A DNA stretch of 64,000 bases from Pseudomonadota bacterium (GTDB lineage Bacteria; Myxococcota; Myxococcia; Myxococcales; Myxococcaceae). Every line of letters starts with the position of its first letter. Positions within the stretch are counted from its first letter, which is position 1. Positions 1-8,872 of the stretch are shown here, piece after piece. The notes beneath the pieces are model-generated. The model ran no database searches. It worked only from the letters and a program-made list of their open reading frames with translations, and was not told the origin of the DNA. The translations under genes and the position numbers were made by a program. The stretch is from positions 1 to 64,000 of the forward strand of contig JAFAAN010000010.1 of assembly GCA_023426545.1 (NCBI GenBank), in the 5' to 3' direction.

Positions 1-100
1 GGGGTGGGGCGGCCCCTGGCTTGGTGGGCGGTGGTGGGGGGGTCGCGGGCTTGGGGGGCGGTGCTACGGCGCCAGTCTTCCTCGCTTGCCTCGGGCTGAA
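1..100. repeat. G-rich low-complexity tract at left edge
   Basis: The first 66 bases of the plus strand are runs of G separated by one to three bases. The minus strand would read as Pro/Ala-rich codons (A-P-P-P-K-P-A-T-P-P) in the frame following the stop of the adjacent lipoprotein gene, but I see no start codon in that frame. It may be the beginning of a proline-rich coding region that continues outside the window, or simple-sequence intergenic DNA. The G runs could form a G-quadruplex. Confidence 0.35.
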
Positions 101-940
101 TCAGCGCGCTCGGGGCGAGCACTCACCTTCGCCGCGGTAGTGGCCGAGGTTGCGCGTCAGCGCCGTGATGAAGTCGCGCAGCGTCCGCACGTTGCCCACG
201 CCGCCCGTGCCGTACTGGCCCGACGGCAGCTCCGTCAGGTCCACCGCCGCCAGCTCCTCCAGCGTCACCTCGCCGTCGGCGCCCGCGATGCCCATCTTGT
301 CCGCGGCGGCCAGCGCGTCGAAGCGCATCTTCGCGTCAGGCGACTGCAGGTCGTCGAAGAAGAGGTGGTCACCGTGGATGGTGAGCTGCACCGTCTCCTC
401 GCCATCCTTCGGCACCGTCACGCCCGCGCCCAGGCCCGGGCTCTCGCAGTGCTCGTAGAGGGTGTTGGTGGTGAAGCCCCAGGCGAAGCGCTTGGTCTGG
501 TCGCCCCGGGTCGCCGTGCCCTCCAGAAAGACGGAGTAGCCGTTGTCCTTCATCCGCGCGACGTCCGCCGCGTCCGCGTTGCCCGCCACGGCGTTCGCGT
601 CGGGAGCGATGGCGTAGCTGACGTGGTCCCACGCCTGGGCCGGCACGTCGCGGAACGCCTCCACCACCACGGGGCCGGGCTTGTGCACGTCGAACACCCG
701 GGCCTGCTTCATCTCGGCGGCCGTCTCGTCGTGGTTGCCGACCTTCACCTCGCCAATCACCACCAGGAACTTGCTGAAGCGCACCGTCCAGCCGTCCACG
801 ATGCCGTCCTCGCCATCCACGGCGGCGGGGATTTCCTTCTCGATGAAGTCCTCGCCGTACGTGGTGAACGTCACCGTGCCCGCGCCGTCACTGCACGCCA
901 TCAACCCCAGACACGACAGTCCCAACATCCACTTCTTCAT
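101..940 (-). CDS. Uncharacterised lipoprotein of a TonB-receptor operon
   Basis: Predicted 279-residue envelope lipoprotein. It starts MKKWMLGLSCLGLMAC, a short basic n-region, a hydrophobic core and a lipobox-like L-M-A-C with Cys16 as the lipidation site. The ATG at 940 was chosen over an upstream in-frame start because GGAAGGAG lies just before it and because it overlaps the stop of the preceding gene by 4 bp (ATGA). The mature part is beta-rich with a segment G-W-T-V-R-F-S-K-F-L; the lipoprotein encoded upstream also has a GWTV segment, so the two may be distant relatives. It is the last gene of a four-gene operon with a TonB-dependent receptor, so a role in capturing or handing on the receptor's substrate is plausible. 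I do not recognise the family. Confidence 0.75.
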   Translation of the reverse strand: MKKWMLGLSCLGLMACSDGAGTVTFTTYGEDFIEKEIPAAVDGEDGIVDGWTVRFSKFLVVIGEVKVGNHDETAAEMKQARVFDVHKPGPVVVEAFRDVPAQAWDHVSYAIAPDANAVAGNADAADVARMKDNGYSVFLEGTATRGDQTKRFAWGFTTNTLYEHCESPGLGAGVTVPKDGEETVQLTIHGDHLFFDDLQSPDAKMRFDALAAADKMGIAGADGEVTLEELAAVDLTELPSGQYGTGGVGNVRTLRDFITALTRNLGHYRGEGECSPRAR

Positions 941-1698
941 TGCGCAGCTCCTTCCACCCACGTCACGACGTAGGCAGTGGTGTCTTCCACGCCGCGCGCC
1001 AGGGCGTTCTGCGCCTGGCTGTCGGCGGGGAAGGTGTAGACGCCATCCGCGTCCGGGTCGGTCGCGGTGGCGAAGTCGATGCGGCCCAGCCATGTCCCCA
1101 GGTTCACGGCGATGCGGACGCGCCCGGGCTCCATCCCCAGTGTCTTCTCGAAGCGCACGCCTTCAATCGGCCGGGCCAGCGACGCCATCGCGTCGAAGCG
1201 GACCTCGCCGCCATCCGCGTTGCGCGCCGTCCCTCGCACGCGCATCGCGTGGCCGCGCAGGACGCCTTGCGCGTCGGTCGCGGTGGTCGGCGCCGGCAGC
1301 GTCAGCTCCAGGGAGCCGTACTCGCCCGTCACCGCGCTGGCGTCGCCCAGCGTGGCGCCCGTCAGCAGGTCCACGGTCTGGGTGCTCAGCAGCTCGCCGA
1401 GCGCATCGCCCGGGGAGTAGTGCCCGGGGTGTGCGTGCGCCGTGCCGCCGATGAGGGTGTACCAGTCGAAGCGCCGGGCCTGGAGCGCGCGGCCTTCGAA
1501 GAAGCGCACCGGCCCCACGGAGAGGTGCGCGGACTCCACCGTCACGGTCCAGCCCCGCTCGTTGGCGCCCGCCATGGGCGTGGAGGTCACCTCCACGGGG
1601 AAGGTGCGCCGCTGCGACTCGCTGCCGCAGCCGCCCAGGGCCGTGGACGCGGCGGCCAGCGCCAGGGCGCCCGTCAGGATGTGTCTGCGTTTCATCAT
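937..1698 (-). CDS. Uncharacterised lipoprotein, second in TonB-receptor operon
   Basis: Predicted 253-residue lipoprotein with an Arg-Arg signal sequence (MMKRRHILTGALALAAAS) and lipobox A-L-G-G-C. GGAGGT precedes the double ATG at 1698; the start overlaps the TonB-receptor stop and its own stop overlaps the next start, so these genes are translationally coupled. The mature region carries G-W-T-V near residue 50, a H-A-H-P-G-H cluster near residue 90 and beta-strand-like repeats. The His cluster and the His-rich protein at the head of the operon hint at metal binding, but this is inference. Family not recognised; export and operon membership are well supported. Confidence 0.75.
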   Translation of the reverse strand: MMKRRHILTGALALAAASTALGGCGSESQRRTFPVEVTSTPMAGANERGWTVTVESAHLSVGPVRFFEGRALQARRFDWYTLIGGTAHAHPGHYSPGDALGELLSTQTVDLLTGATLGDASAVTGEYGSLELTLPAPTTATDAQGVLRGHAMRVRGTARNADGGEVRFDAMASLARPIEGVRFEKTLGMEPGRVRIAVNLGTWLGRIDFATATDPDADGVYTFPADSQAQNALARGVEDTTAYVVTWVEGAAQ

Positions 1699-3851
1699 AG
1701 GTGGACCTCCAGTGAGAGCGAGGCCATCCGAGGCGACCCCGCGGTGAAATGTCTTGCTGGAACCAGGCTCGCCGGCGCGCCCGGGTCGAAGCGCGAGCTG
1801 TAGACGAACTCGCCGTCCCGCCAGCGCGCGTCGAGCAGGTTGGAGACCTCCAGCCGCAGGCCGAGCTCGCCCCGCCGGATGGCGACGTGCGCGTCCGCGA
1901 GGAACACGGTGGCGCTGCGTTCATCGAAGGGCAGCGGCCGCGGGCCGATGAAGGTCAGCCCCGTGCCCAGCGACAGGGTGCTGCCCCAGGCCCATGGCGG
2001 CTGGCCATCCCAGCCCACGTCCGCGCGCGCGACGAGGGGCGCGAAGTAGGGCAGCAGCGTGTTCGAGGCGCGGACGTAGGCATGCGCGAGCGTCGCGCTG
2101 ACGGACGTGACGAGCCCGGGCAGCGGGCGCGCCTGGAGCGCGGCGGAGAGGCCCGAGCGGAGCGTCTCGCCCGTGTACACAGTGGTGCCCACGGTGTGGT
2201 CGAAGAAGAAGTCGTTGTCCACCTGCGAGCCGAAGAGGCTGAGCTGCACGGCCCAGTGCTCGCCGTCCTTGCGGGAGCCCACCTCCGCGCCGCGAATGGA
2301 GACGAAGGGGGCGCGCTCACCCTCGGAGAGGCTGCGCGCCTGGGGGGAGCGGAAGCCGTCTCCATAGCTCGCGAACAGCCGCCAGGCGTCCGCGTCGTCG
2401 CCCAGCGCGTACTCGATGCCGGCCTTCGCGCCCAGGTGGACGCCGAAGGCGCTGCGCGCGTAGCCCTGACCGTCGTAGTAGCGCGGGTCGCGGAAGGCGA
2501 GCGCGTCGAAGACCTCGACGCCCAGCGCGTCCGCGCGTCCGCCCAGCCGCAGGGACCAGCGGCCCAGGGGCATGCGCGCCTCGGTCCAGCCCCACACGTC
2601 CGTCTGGGTGAAGCGCGCGTCGATTTCGTCCGAGAAGAAGGTGCCGTCCGACTCGCGGTAGCGCCGCTGCGTCTGCTCCACAGTGTCGCGCCGCGCGCCC
2701 AGCCCCAGCTCCAGCGCCACCGGGCGGCCCGCGATGAACACGGTGCGGCGGTGCTCGGCGCGAGCGCCCAGCGTCATCCCGTCGTTGGTCTGCTCCAGGC
2801 CGTCTCCGCGCTCGTCCACGCGGAAGCCCGTGAAGTTGTTGCGCAGCCGCAGGTCCGACAGGATGCCGAAGACCTCCAGCTTCGTGCGGCCCGTGCCGGT
2901 GCGCGGCAGGTCCACGCCGAGGAGGAGCTGGTGCCGGGAGACGGAGCCTCCCTGGCGGCCCAGGGGCGCGGAGAAGAACGTGTCGCGGCCGGAGAGCAGG
3001 TCGTCTTCACGCACCACGCCCGGCGAGTCGAAGCGCGTCACGTAGCTGCCGCCCAGCGCGCGCACCGTGAGGCCGTCCCCAAGGGACGCCGTGGCCTGGG
3101 CGAGCAGCGAAGCGCGGCCGTAGCCTCGCTGGGGGCCGAAGCCCTTGCCCTCGCCCAGCTCCACCGCGGCGAAGGTGCCCGCGTCCTCCCCGGGCCGCAC
3201 CGTGGCTACGAGCCGCCGCTGCCCGTACTGCCCCAGCGTGCCGATGAGGTGAACGCCGGGCTCCTCGACCCCCAGGTCCATGCGGACCGTCCCCGCGACG
3301 GCGAAGTCACCCTGCGAGGCCCTGTACGAGCCCTCCGTCACGTCGAGCGACTGCACGACCTCCGGGATGACGAAGTTGACGTCCGCGTAGCCCAGCGCGT
3401 GGATGTGGCTCACCTCGTTCACCGGCAGGCCACCGACGTTCAGCTCCACGTCCTGGCCGTGGAGCGCGTCGAAGCCCCGGAGGAAGAGCTGCTGCGCCTT
3501 GCCCTCGCCGCTGTGCTGCGAGGCCACGAGGCCCGGGACGGCTCGCAGCAGGTCCACGGCGTTGCGTCTCGGCGCCGCGTCCAGGATGTCGCGGCCCAGG
3601 GTCACCTCGGAGGCGCTCTGGGCGGGCCGCGCGCCACGCACCACCGTGGACTTCACGGGAGCCTCCTCGGCCGTGGCGCTTGCTTCGTCAGGGGGCGGCT
3701 CGGGGGCCTGCGGCGCGGGCGTGTCCGTGCTCGCCCCGGTTGGGTCGGACACCACCTCTTGCTGAAGGTTCGGGTCGGCCAGGGCGAGGACACATGCGAG
3801 GACACATGAAGAGAGGGCGGTAGCGAGGAGCACGGGCACGTATGGACACAC
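1695..3851 (-). CDS. TonB-dependent outer-membrane receptor
   Basis: Outer-membrane gated channel that imports a scarce ligand using TonB/ExbBD energy. The N-terminal hydrophobic segment (V-L-L-A-T-A-L-S-S-C-V-L-A-C) acts as export signal and is followed by a Pro/Glu-rich linker. The plug domain is recognisable from V-D-L-L-R-A-V-P-G-L and Q-Q-L-F-L-R-G-F-D; the remaining ~550 residues are alternating beta strands typical of the 22-stranded barrel. About 718 residues from the GTG at 3851, normal for the family. The start is uncertain: the frame stays open to 3980, and GAGGAGAGG lies 16 bases upstream of the GTG chosen. Substrate not determinable; neighbouring His-rich protein suggests a metal. 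Followed with 4-bp overlap by two lipoprotein genes. Confidence 0.88.
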   Translation of the reverse strand: MCPYVPVLLATALSSCVLACVLALADPNLQQEVVSDPTGASTDTPAPQAPEPPPDEASATAEEAPVKSTVVRGARPAQSASEVTLGRDILDAAPRRNAVDLLRAVPGLVASQHSGEGKAQQLFLRGFDALHGQDVELNVGGLPVNEVSHIHALGYADVNFVIPEVVQSLDVTEGSYRASQGDFAVAGTVRMDLGVEEPGVHLIGTLGQYGQRRLVATVRPGEDAGTFAAVELGEGKGFGPQRGYGRASLLAQATASLGDGLTVRALGGSYVTRFDSPGVVREDDLLSGRDTFFSAPLGRQGGSVSRHQLLLGVDLPRTGTGRTKLEVFGILSDLRLRNNFTGFRVDERGDGLEQTNDGMTLGARAEHRRTVFIAGRPVALELGLGARRDTVEQTQRRYRESDGTFFSDEIDARFTQTDVWGWTEARMPLGRWSLRLGGRADALGVEVFDALAFRDPRYYDGQGYARSAFGVHLGAKAGIEYALGDDADAWRLFASYGDGFRSPQARSLSEGERAPFVSIRGAEVGSRKDGEHWAVQLSLFGSQVDNDFFFDHTVGTTVYTGETLRSGLSAALQARPLPGLVTSVSATLAHAYVRASNTLLPYFAPLVARADVGWDGQPPWAWGSTLSLGTGLTFIGPRPLPFDERSATVFLADAHVAIRRGELGLRLEVSNLLDARWRDGEFVYSSRFDPGAPASLVPARHFTAGSPRMASLSLEVHL

Positions 3852-4016
3852 GGCGGCGCAGGCCCCTCTCCTCGGCGTCACACACACACGTGCGACACCT
3901 CGGGGAGCGGCCCCACCGGCAGACAGGTTCAGGCGCGATTCAGGATGGGCAGGACACACGAGCCCCCGCGTGCTCCGCACGCATGGCGCGTCGTGGTGGA
4001 TGCGCGGGGGCCGGCG

Positions 4017-4496
4017 CTATGGGCCCTGGGGCATCGCCGTCGGGCGCAGCGCGGAGCCCGGTGCCCGCTCCGGGCCATGACGGACTTCCGCCAGCCATGA
4101 CACCTCGGGCACGCGCGGCAGCTTCATCACCGCCCAGGCCACGGCCACCGCGTGCAGGTGCTCCACCGAGCCCGTCAGGTGCTCGTGCCCGCCCTTCTGC
4201 TCACCTTCCGGTGAGGGGGCGTCCGCATCGTCAGGGTCCGCGTGCCGGTGGGCGTGCGCGCCGGCTTCCCCGAGTTCACCGCGGGTGTCATGCGAGTGCG
4301 CCCGCCCGTGGACATGGGGGTGATGATGGCCGCCTCCTCCGTGCTCCACCACCGCGTGCAGCACCGGCGCCACGGCGAGCCCGTACACCAGGACCATCAG
4401 TCCCAGGCAGGCGAGGTCGCGTCGGTCGTGGGGGTTCAGCAAGGCCGTGGAGCCCAAGGTGAGGGGAGGGGTCGGCCGCCTCCTATCTGTCTTCAT
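4017..4496 (-). CDS. His-rich small membrane protein
   Basis: About 159 residues. After a basic N-terminus there is one hydrophobic segment (A-C-L-G-L-M-V-L-V-Y-G-L-A-V-A-P-V-L) followed by a striking His cluster (E-H-G-G-G-G-H-H-H-P-H-V-H-G-R-A-H-S-H) and a second His/Asp-rich stretch (H-A-H-R-H-A-D-P-D-D-A-D-A). It is the first gene of the minus-strand operon leading into the TonB receptor. The His clusters suggest binding of a transition metal at the membrane, so I infer that the operon handles a metal or metal complex. The start is the internal ATG at 4496; a TTG lies 12 bases upstream. A relation to DUF2946-type small His-containing membrane proteins is possible but not established. Confidence 0.65.
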   Translation of the reverse strand: MKTDRRRPTPPLTLGSTALLNPHDRRDLACLGLMVLVYGLAVAPVLHAVVEHGGGGHHHPHVHGRAHSHDTRGELGEAGAHAHRHADPDDADAPSPEGEQKGGHEHLTGSVEHLHAVAVAWAVMKLPRVPEVSWLAEVRHGPERAPGSALRPTAMPQGP

Positions 4497-4677
4497 CCGG
4501 ACGCGCAAGCCGCCGTCCCCACTGGGGTGAACACCTCCCGGGCCCGGGAGACCCGCTGGCGTGTAGCGGGATTGACGCAGCGCATTGGTTTGGGCTGCCT
4601 GCGAGGGCCAACGTCGCTACACTTATGCCGTGCGTTCCGAATCAGTCGCGCTCTCCCGTGTCCTACCCGAGGCCGAG

Positions 4678-6327
4678 ATGCCTCCTCCTCCATCCCGCGA
4701 AGCGCGCCTGCGGGCCCTGGCCACGGAGACCTTCGACGTCCTCATCATTGGCGGAGGCGTCACGGGGGCGGGCTCGGCGCGGGACGCGGCGCTCCGGGGC
4801 CTCAAGGTGGCGCTCGTCGAGCGCGAGGACTTCGCCAGCGGAACCTCCAGCCGCTCATCGCGGCTCATCCACGGGGGCCTGCGCTACCTGGAGCATGGCC
4901 ACCTGGGCCTCGTCTTCGAGTCCAGCATCGAGCGCCAGCGCCTGCTGCGGCTCGCTCCGCATCTGGTGCGCCCGCTCGCCTTCATCTGGCCTGTCTACGC
5001 GGGCGCCCGGGTGCCACGCTGGAAGCTCAACGCGGGCCTCATGCTCTATGACGCCCTGTCCCTCTTCCGGAACGTGAAGGGCTACCGGCGTCTCAATGCC
5101 CGGCAGGTGCACGCGGCCGAGCCGGGCCTGCGCACCGAGAACCTCAAGGGCGGTGCGCGCTACTACGACGCCGCCACGGACGACGCGCGCCTCACCCTGG
5201 CCAACGCGGTGGGGGCCTCGGAGGCGGGGGCCACCGTCCTCAACCATGCGTCCGTGACGGGGCTGGTGCTGGAGGATGGGCAGGCGCGCGGCGCCACGGT
5301 GGTGGACCACCTCACCGGCCAGGAAGTCACCGTGCGGGCCCGCGCCGTGGTCAACGCCACCGGCCCCTGGAGCGATGAGATTCGGCGGCTGGACGCGCCC
5401 AGCGGGTCGAGCCCCGCCGTGCGCGGCAGCAAGGGCGTCCACCTCTCCGTGCCGCGCGAGCGCCTCAACCACCGCGATGCCTTCACCCTGCTGTCCCCCA
5501 AGGATGGCCGGGTGATGTTCGTGCTGCCCGCCGACAACTTCACCATCATCGGCACCACGGAGACGTCCACGCGCGCGCACCCGGCGGAGGTCCGGGCCAG
5601 CGAGGCCGACGTGGCCTACCTGCTGGAGTCCGCCAACGCCTTCTTCCCCGAGGCGCGCCTCACCCGCGCGGACGTGGTGAGCGCATGGGCCGGCATCCGG
5701 CCTCTCGTGGCCAGCGGCTACCACGGCGCGCAGGCCGACGCGGGCAGCGCCAGCCGGGAGCACGCCATCGACGTGAGTCCGTCCGGCGTGCTGGCCATCA
5801 GCGGTGGCAAGCTCACCACCTATCGCGTCATGGCGCGCGACGTGGTGGACGCGGTGGAGCGCCACCTGGGGCAGCCGCGCCACCGCTCGCCCACCGACGC
5901 GTTGCCGCTGCCCGGAGGCGACATCCGCGGCCTGGATGCCGAGTTCGCCGCGGCGCGGGCCGAGGTGGGGGACGAGGCCACGGCCATCCACCTGGTGCGG
6001 TCCTACGGCAGCCGCTGGCGCCGCGTGTGGGCCCTCACTCGCGAGGAGGCCTCGCTGGCCCGGCCGCTCGCGGAGGGGCTGCCCTACCGCGCGGCCGAGG
6101 CTGTCTGGGGCGTCACCCACGAGTTGGTGCACACACTGTCGGACCTGCTCATCCGCCGGCTCAAGGTGGCCTTCGAGACGCGTGACCAGGGGCAAGCCGC
6201 GGCCCGCGTGGCGGCCGAGGTCATGGCCCCCCGGCTGGGCTGGGACGCCGCGGAGACGCAGCGGCAGCTGGACGCCTACGCCGCCGACGCGCTCCGCATC
6301 TTCGGAGTGGACCCCGTCGAGGCGTGA
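4678..6327 (+). CDS. glpD: Glycerol-3-phosphate dehydrogenase, FAD-dependent
   Basis: Oxidises sn-glycerol 3-phosphate to dihydroxyacetone phosphate at the inner face of the cytoplasmic membrane, passing electrons to quinone. About 549 residues, normal for the family. The Rossmann FAD-binding motif is near the N-terminus (D-V-L-I-I-G-G-G-V-T-G-A-G), followed by the family block S-S-R-S-S-R-L-I-H-G-G-L-R-Y-L-E. The later block S-G-G-K-L-T-T-Y-R closes the FAD domain, followed by a DAO_C-type helical C-terminal domain. Start taken at ATG 4678; a longer frame opens at 4585. Monocistronic, with a hairpin just downstream. No glpF or glpK is visible nearby. Confidence 0.93.
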   Translation: MPPPPSREARLRALATETFDVLIIGGGVTGAGSARDAALRGLKVALVEREDFASGTSSRSSRLIHGGLRYLEHGHLGLVFESSIERQRLLRLAPHLVRPLAFIWPVYAGARVPRWKLNAGLMLYDALSLFRNVKGYRRLNARQVHAAEPGLRTENLKGGARYYDAATDDARLTLANAVGASEAGATVLNHASVTGLVLEDGQARGATVVDHLTGQEVTVRARAVVNATGPWSDEIRRLDAPSGSSPAVRGSKGVHLSVPRERLNHRDAFTLLSPKDGRVMFVLPADNFTIIGTTETSTRAHPAEVRASEADVAYLLESANAFFPEARLTRADVVSAWAGIRPLVASGYHGAQADAGSASREHAIDVSPSGVLAISGGKLTTYRVMARDVVDAVERHLGQPRHRSPTDALPLPGGDIRGLDAEFAAARAEVGDEATAIHLVRSYGSRWRRVWALTREEASLARPLAEGLPYRAAEAVWGVTHELVHTLSDLLIRRLKVAFETRDQGQAAARVAAEVMAPRLGWDAAETQRQLDAYAADALRIFGVDPVEA

Positions 6328-6333
6328 AGGGAC

Positions 6334-6357
6334 GGACGCTCCGTGCGAGGAGCGTTC
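6334..6357 (+). terminator. Hairpin after glpD
   Basis: ACGCTCC and GGAGCGT form a perfect 7-bp stem around a 6-base loop, extendable to 9 bp with one G-T pair, starting 7 bases after the glpD stop. No U-tract follows, as is common for stem-only terminators in very GC-rich genomes. Confidence 0.5.
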
Positions 6358-6561
6358 GCTGGCCCACGCCTGCACCGCACGCCTGCACGCCCTGCCCGTC
6401 CTCCGTCGAACAGGGGCGCGAGCGGTCGGCCTGTCGCCGTGGTTAACTTCCGCTCCGGGAACGGCAGAGGGTGTCCTGCCGTTCATGCGCGTCCCCAGAA
6501 TCCATCCGCCGCGCCGTGATGCAACGACGCCTCGCTGGACGGGACACTCAAGGAGCGTGAA

Positions 6562-8373
6562 ATGAAGCGTTGCGTCTGGCTGGGACTGGTTGGGGGGCTG
6601 GTGGCGTGCGGCTCGGATTCGCCGGTGGAGCCCCAGGCATGCCCTGGCACCACGGGGATGTCCGAGCCCATCGTCGTCTCTTCCGCCAGCCAGAGCGAGG
6701 CGGCCCTGGCGTCCGATGGCTCGGAGGAGGTCATCATCGCCTTCCGCCAGCGGGTGTTCGCCACCGCTCGCGCGAACACGGAGGCCTTCGCCGAGGAGGT
6801 GGGGCGCGCTGGTGGAACGGTGCAGCGGCGCATGCCCACGCTGAACATGGTGTCCGCCCGTGTGTCGCCCGCGGTACGCGAGGCGCTCGCCCGGAACCCG
6901 GACGTGGTGGCCGTGTCCCCGGACCGCGAGGTGCGCGCGCTCGGCCTGATGCAGCGGCCGCTGTCTCCGCAAGCCTGGTTGGGCGCGGAGCCCCGGCCGC
7001 CGCCCAACACCGTCGGCTCCGTGGGGGAGTACACCGAGGGCCTGAAGCTGGTGCAGGCCAACCAGGTCTGGGATGCCAACGACGACGGTGTCCTGGACGA
7101 CGGCCGCCCCTCGGGCACGGGCGTCAAGGTGTGTGTCATCGACAGCGGCTGGGACAACCGTCACCCGGAGCTCCAGGCCGCCTTCATCGGTGGCAAGGAC
7201 TTCATCAGCGGCTCGGCCAACGCGCTGGCGCTGGATGCGCGGGTGGACGCGCGTGGCAAGGTGCTGGCGTGGGGCGGAGGACATGGCACCCACACCGCGG
7301 CCACCATCGCCGCGCAGCTCGGCGCGGGTGGGCGGGTGCGGGTGGGCAATGACCCGAATGGAACGGTGGGCGTGGCCCCCACCGCGTCGCTGCTGATTGC
7401 GCGCGTGCTGAACGAGACCGGCTCGGGCAGCACCACCAACGTCATCGCCGCGCTCGACTGGTGCCAGCAGCAGGGCGCGAACATCGTGTCGTTGTCGCTG
7501 GGCGCCTCGACCACGAATGCCGCCGAGGAGCTGGCCTTCAACCAGGCCAAGGCCAACGGTGTGTTGGCCATCGCGGCGACGGGCAACTCGGGGGAGGGCA
7601 AGGTGTCCTACCCGGCGGGGTATGACTCCGTGGTGGGCGTGGGCGCGGTGAACTTCGCGGGCGAGTGGGCCGCCTTCTCACAGTACGGTGAGGGCACGAA
7701 CCTGGTGGGCCCCGGTGTGGGTGTGTTGAGCGCCACCATCGTCGGGGGCGCGCCCTACGGCGAGGTGGCCGCGAGCGGCCAGCAGTTCGAATCCAACCCC
7801 CTCGAGTACTCGGCGCTGGGGGCGTACACGGGGCGGCTGGTGAACTGCGGCCTGGGCGCGAGCGTCTCGGACTGCGGCGAGGGCGCCACCTGCGAGGGCT
7901 TCGTCGCGTACGTGGACCGCGGCGGCGGCATCCTCTTCGAGGAGAAGGTGCGCAACGCCATCCGCGCGGGCGCGAAGGCCGTCATCATCGGCAACCACAT
8001 CGCGGACGAGGGCATGGGCAACTTCACGCTCAACGCGCCGTCCTCGCTGTGGGTGCCCACCGTCTCCGTGTCCCTGGAGTCGGCCAACCTCCTTCGGGGG
8101 ATGGCGGGGCAGGAGGTGGCCCTGGACGTCACCGGCCTGGACTATGCGGTGCAGACGGGCACCTCCATGGCGACGCCCCACGTGGCCGGCGTGGCCGCCC
8201 TGGTGTGGAGCCTGGACCCGCAGAAGATGAACGCGGAGCGCGTGCGCGAGGCCCTGCTCGAGACCGCCAAGGACCTGGGGCCGGCCGGGTGGGACCCGAA
8301 CTACGGAAACGGCCTGGTGCAGGCGGCGGACGCGGTCCGGTACGCCGAGGACATCCTGACGCAGGTCCCGTAG
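6562..8373 (+). CDS. Subtilisin-family (S8) serine protease lipoprotein
   Basis: Secreted, lipid-anchored endopeptidase of 603 residues. Lipobox L-V-A-C at about residue 16. Residues ~50-130 match an I9-type propeptide/inhibitor domain (E-E-V-I-I-A-F-R-Q through V-V-A-V-S-P-D-R-E-V). The catalytic domain has the full triad: Asp194 in V-I-D-S-G, His241 in G-G-H-G-T-H-T, Ser535 in G-T-S-M-A-T-P-H. Between His and Ser there is an inserted PA-like domain (about residues 410-510, with paired Cys residues and a G-A-K-A-V-I-I-G-N motif), as in many extracellular subtilases. AAGGAG precedes the ATG. Likely used in extracellular protein breakdown during predation or growth on macromolecules, as is common in myxobacteria (inference). 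Confidence 0.93.
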   Translation: MKRCVWLGLVGGLVACGSDSPVEPQACPGTTGMSEPIVVSSASQSEAALASDGSEEVIIAFRQRVFATARANTEAFAEEVGRAGGTVQRRMPTLNMVSARVSPAVREALARNPDVVAVSPDREVRALGLMQRPLSPQAWLGAEPRPPPNTVGSVGEYTEGLKLVQANQVWDANDDGVLDDGRPSGTGVKVCVIDSGWDNRHPELQAAFIGGKDFISGSANALALDARVDARGKVLAWGGGHGTHTAATIAAQLGAGGRVRVGNDPNGTVGVAPTASLLIARVLNETGSGSTTNVIAALDWCQQQGANIVSLSLGASTTNAAEELAFNQAKANGVLAIAATGNSGEGKVSYPAGYDSVVGVGAVNFAGEWAAFSQYGEGTNLVGPGVGVLSATIVGGAPYGEVAASGQQFESNPLEYSALGAYTGRLVNCGLGASVSDCGEGATCEGFVAYVDRGGGILFEEKVRNAIRAGAKAVIIGNHIADEGMGNFTLNAPSSLWVPTVSVSLESANLLRGMAGQEVALDVTGLDYAVQTGTSMATPHVAGVAALVWSLDPQKMNAERVREALLETAKDLGPAGWDPNYGNGLVQAADAVRYAEDILTQVP

Positions 8374-8380
8374 GACGCCG

Positions 8381-8872
8381 TCAGCGCAGGGGCAGCAGGG
8401 GCGTGGCCACCAGGCACGCCCCCACGCGCGCCTCCAGCGCCGCCACCGCTTCCCGGGAGGGGTCGTCGCACCACTCGACAGTCCGGGGGGCGGCGGCGAA
8501 CGGGTCGTGCTGACTCCACGGCTCGTCGGCGCTGGGGATGCGTGTCACCTGGAGCGTGCCGAGGAGGACGAAGGCCACCACGGCGGTGGCGGCGGTCAGC
8601 ATCCTCCCCCAGTACAGCCACTCCAGGCGTCGAGGTGCTGGCGGCGCCTCGCGCTTTCGCAGCCGGGCCTCCAGCGCGGCGAAGTCCAGCGCGGGGCGCT
8701 CCGGCAGGCGCCGGGCGCGCTGTGCCATCCACCCGCGCTCCGCGCGCAGCCAGGCCAGGGCGTGCTGGCAGGCGGGGCAGGCGTTGGCGTGAGCGTGGAC
8801 GCGCGCCGTGTCCTCCGGGGAGAGCTCGCCGGCCAGCAGGGCGTCCAGCTCGGCTTCGCGGCAGGCGCTCAT
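8381..8872 (-). CDS. Anti-sigma factor with zinc-finger and one membrane helix
   Basis: Membrane-bound inhibitor of the ECF sigma factor encoded directly upstream. The 163-residue protein has a ZAS-like (zf-HC2) N-terminus: Cys4, then H-A-H-A-N-A-C-P-A-C with His and the CxxC pair that bind zinc. A single hydrophobic helix (L-T-A-A-T-A-V-V-A-F-V-L-L-G-T-L) near residue 95 is followed by a short extracytoplasmic tail with two Cys residues. Its ATG overlaps the sigma-factor stop by 4 bp, so synthesis of the two is coupled. It should release the sigma factor after an envelope signal, as in other ECF/ZAS pairs. Confidence 0.85.
   Translation of the reverse strand: MSACREAELDALLAGELSPEDTARVHAHANACPACQHALAWLRAERGWMAQRARRLPERPALDFAALEARLRKREAPPAPRRLEWLYWGRMLTAATAVVAFVLLGTLQVTRIPSADEPWSQHDPFAAAPRTVEWCDDPSREAVAALEARVGACLVATPLLPLR
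8398..8422. terminator. Hairpin between convergent protease and anti-sigma genes
   Basis: GGGGCGTG and CACGCCCC form a perfect 8-bp stem around a 9-base loop. It lies 25 bases past the protease stop and inside the last codons of the convergent anti-sigma gene, so it could end plus-strand transcription. It may also be a chance GC-rich inverted repeat. Confidence 0.35.

Noticed and set aside
1749..3809. Long plus-strand open frame opposite the TonB-receptor gene
   Set aside because: Its product is Arg/Ala/Val/His-rich low-complexity text with no motifs. It exists because GC-rich codons on the true strand rarely give stops on the other.
4855..7293. 812-codon minus-strand open frame across glpD and the protease gene
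   Set aside because: It spans two well-supported plus-strand genes and has no recognisable domain; a shadow of GC-rich coding.
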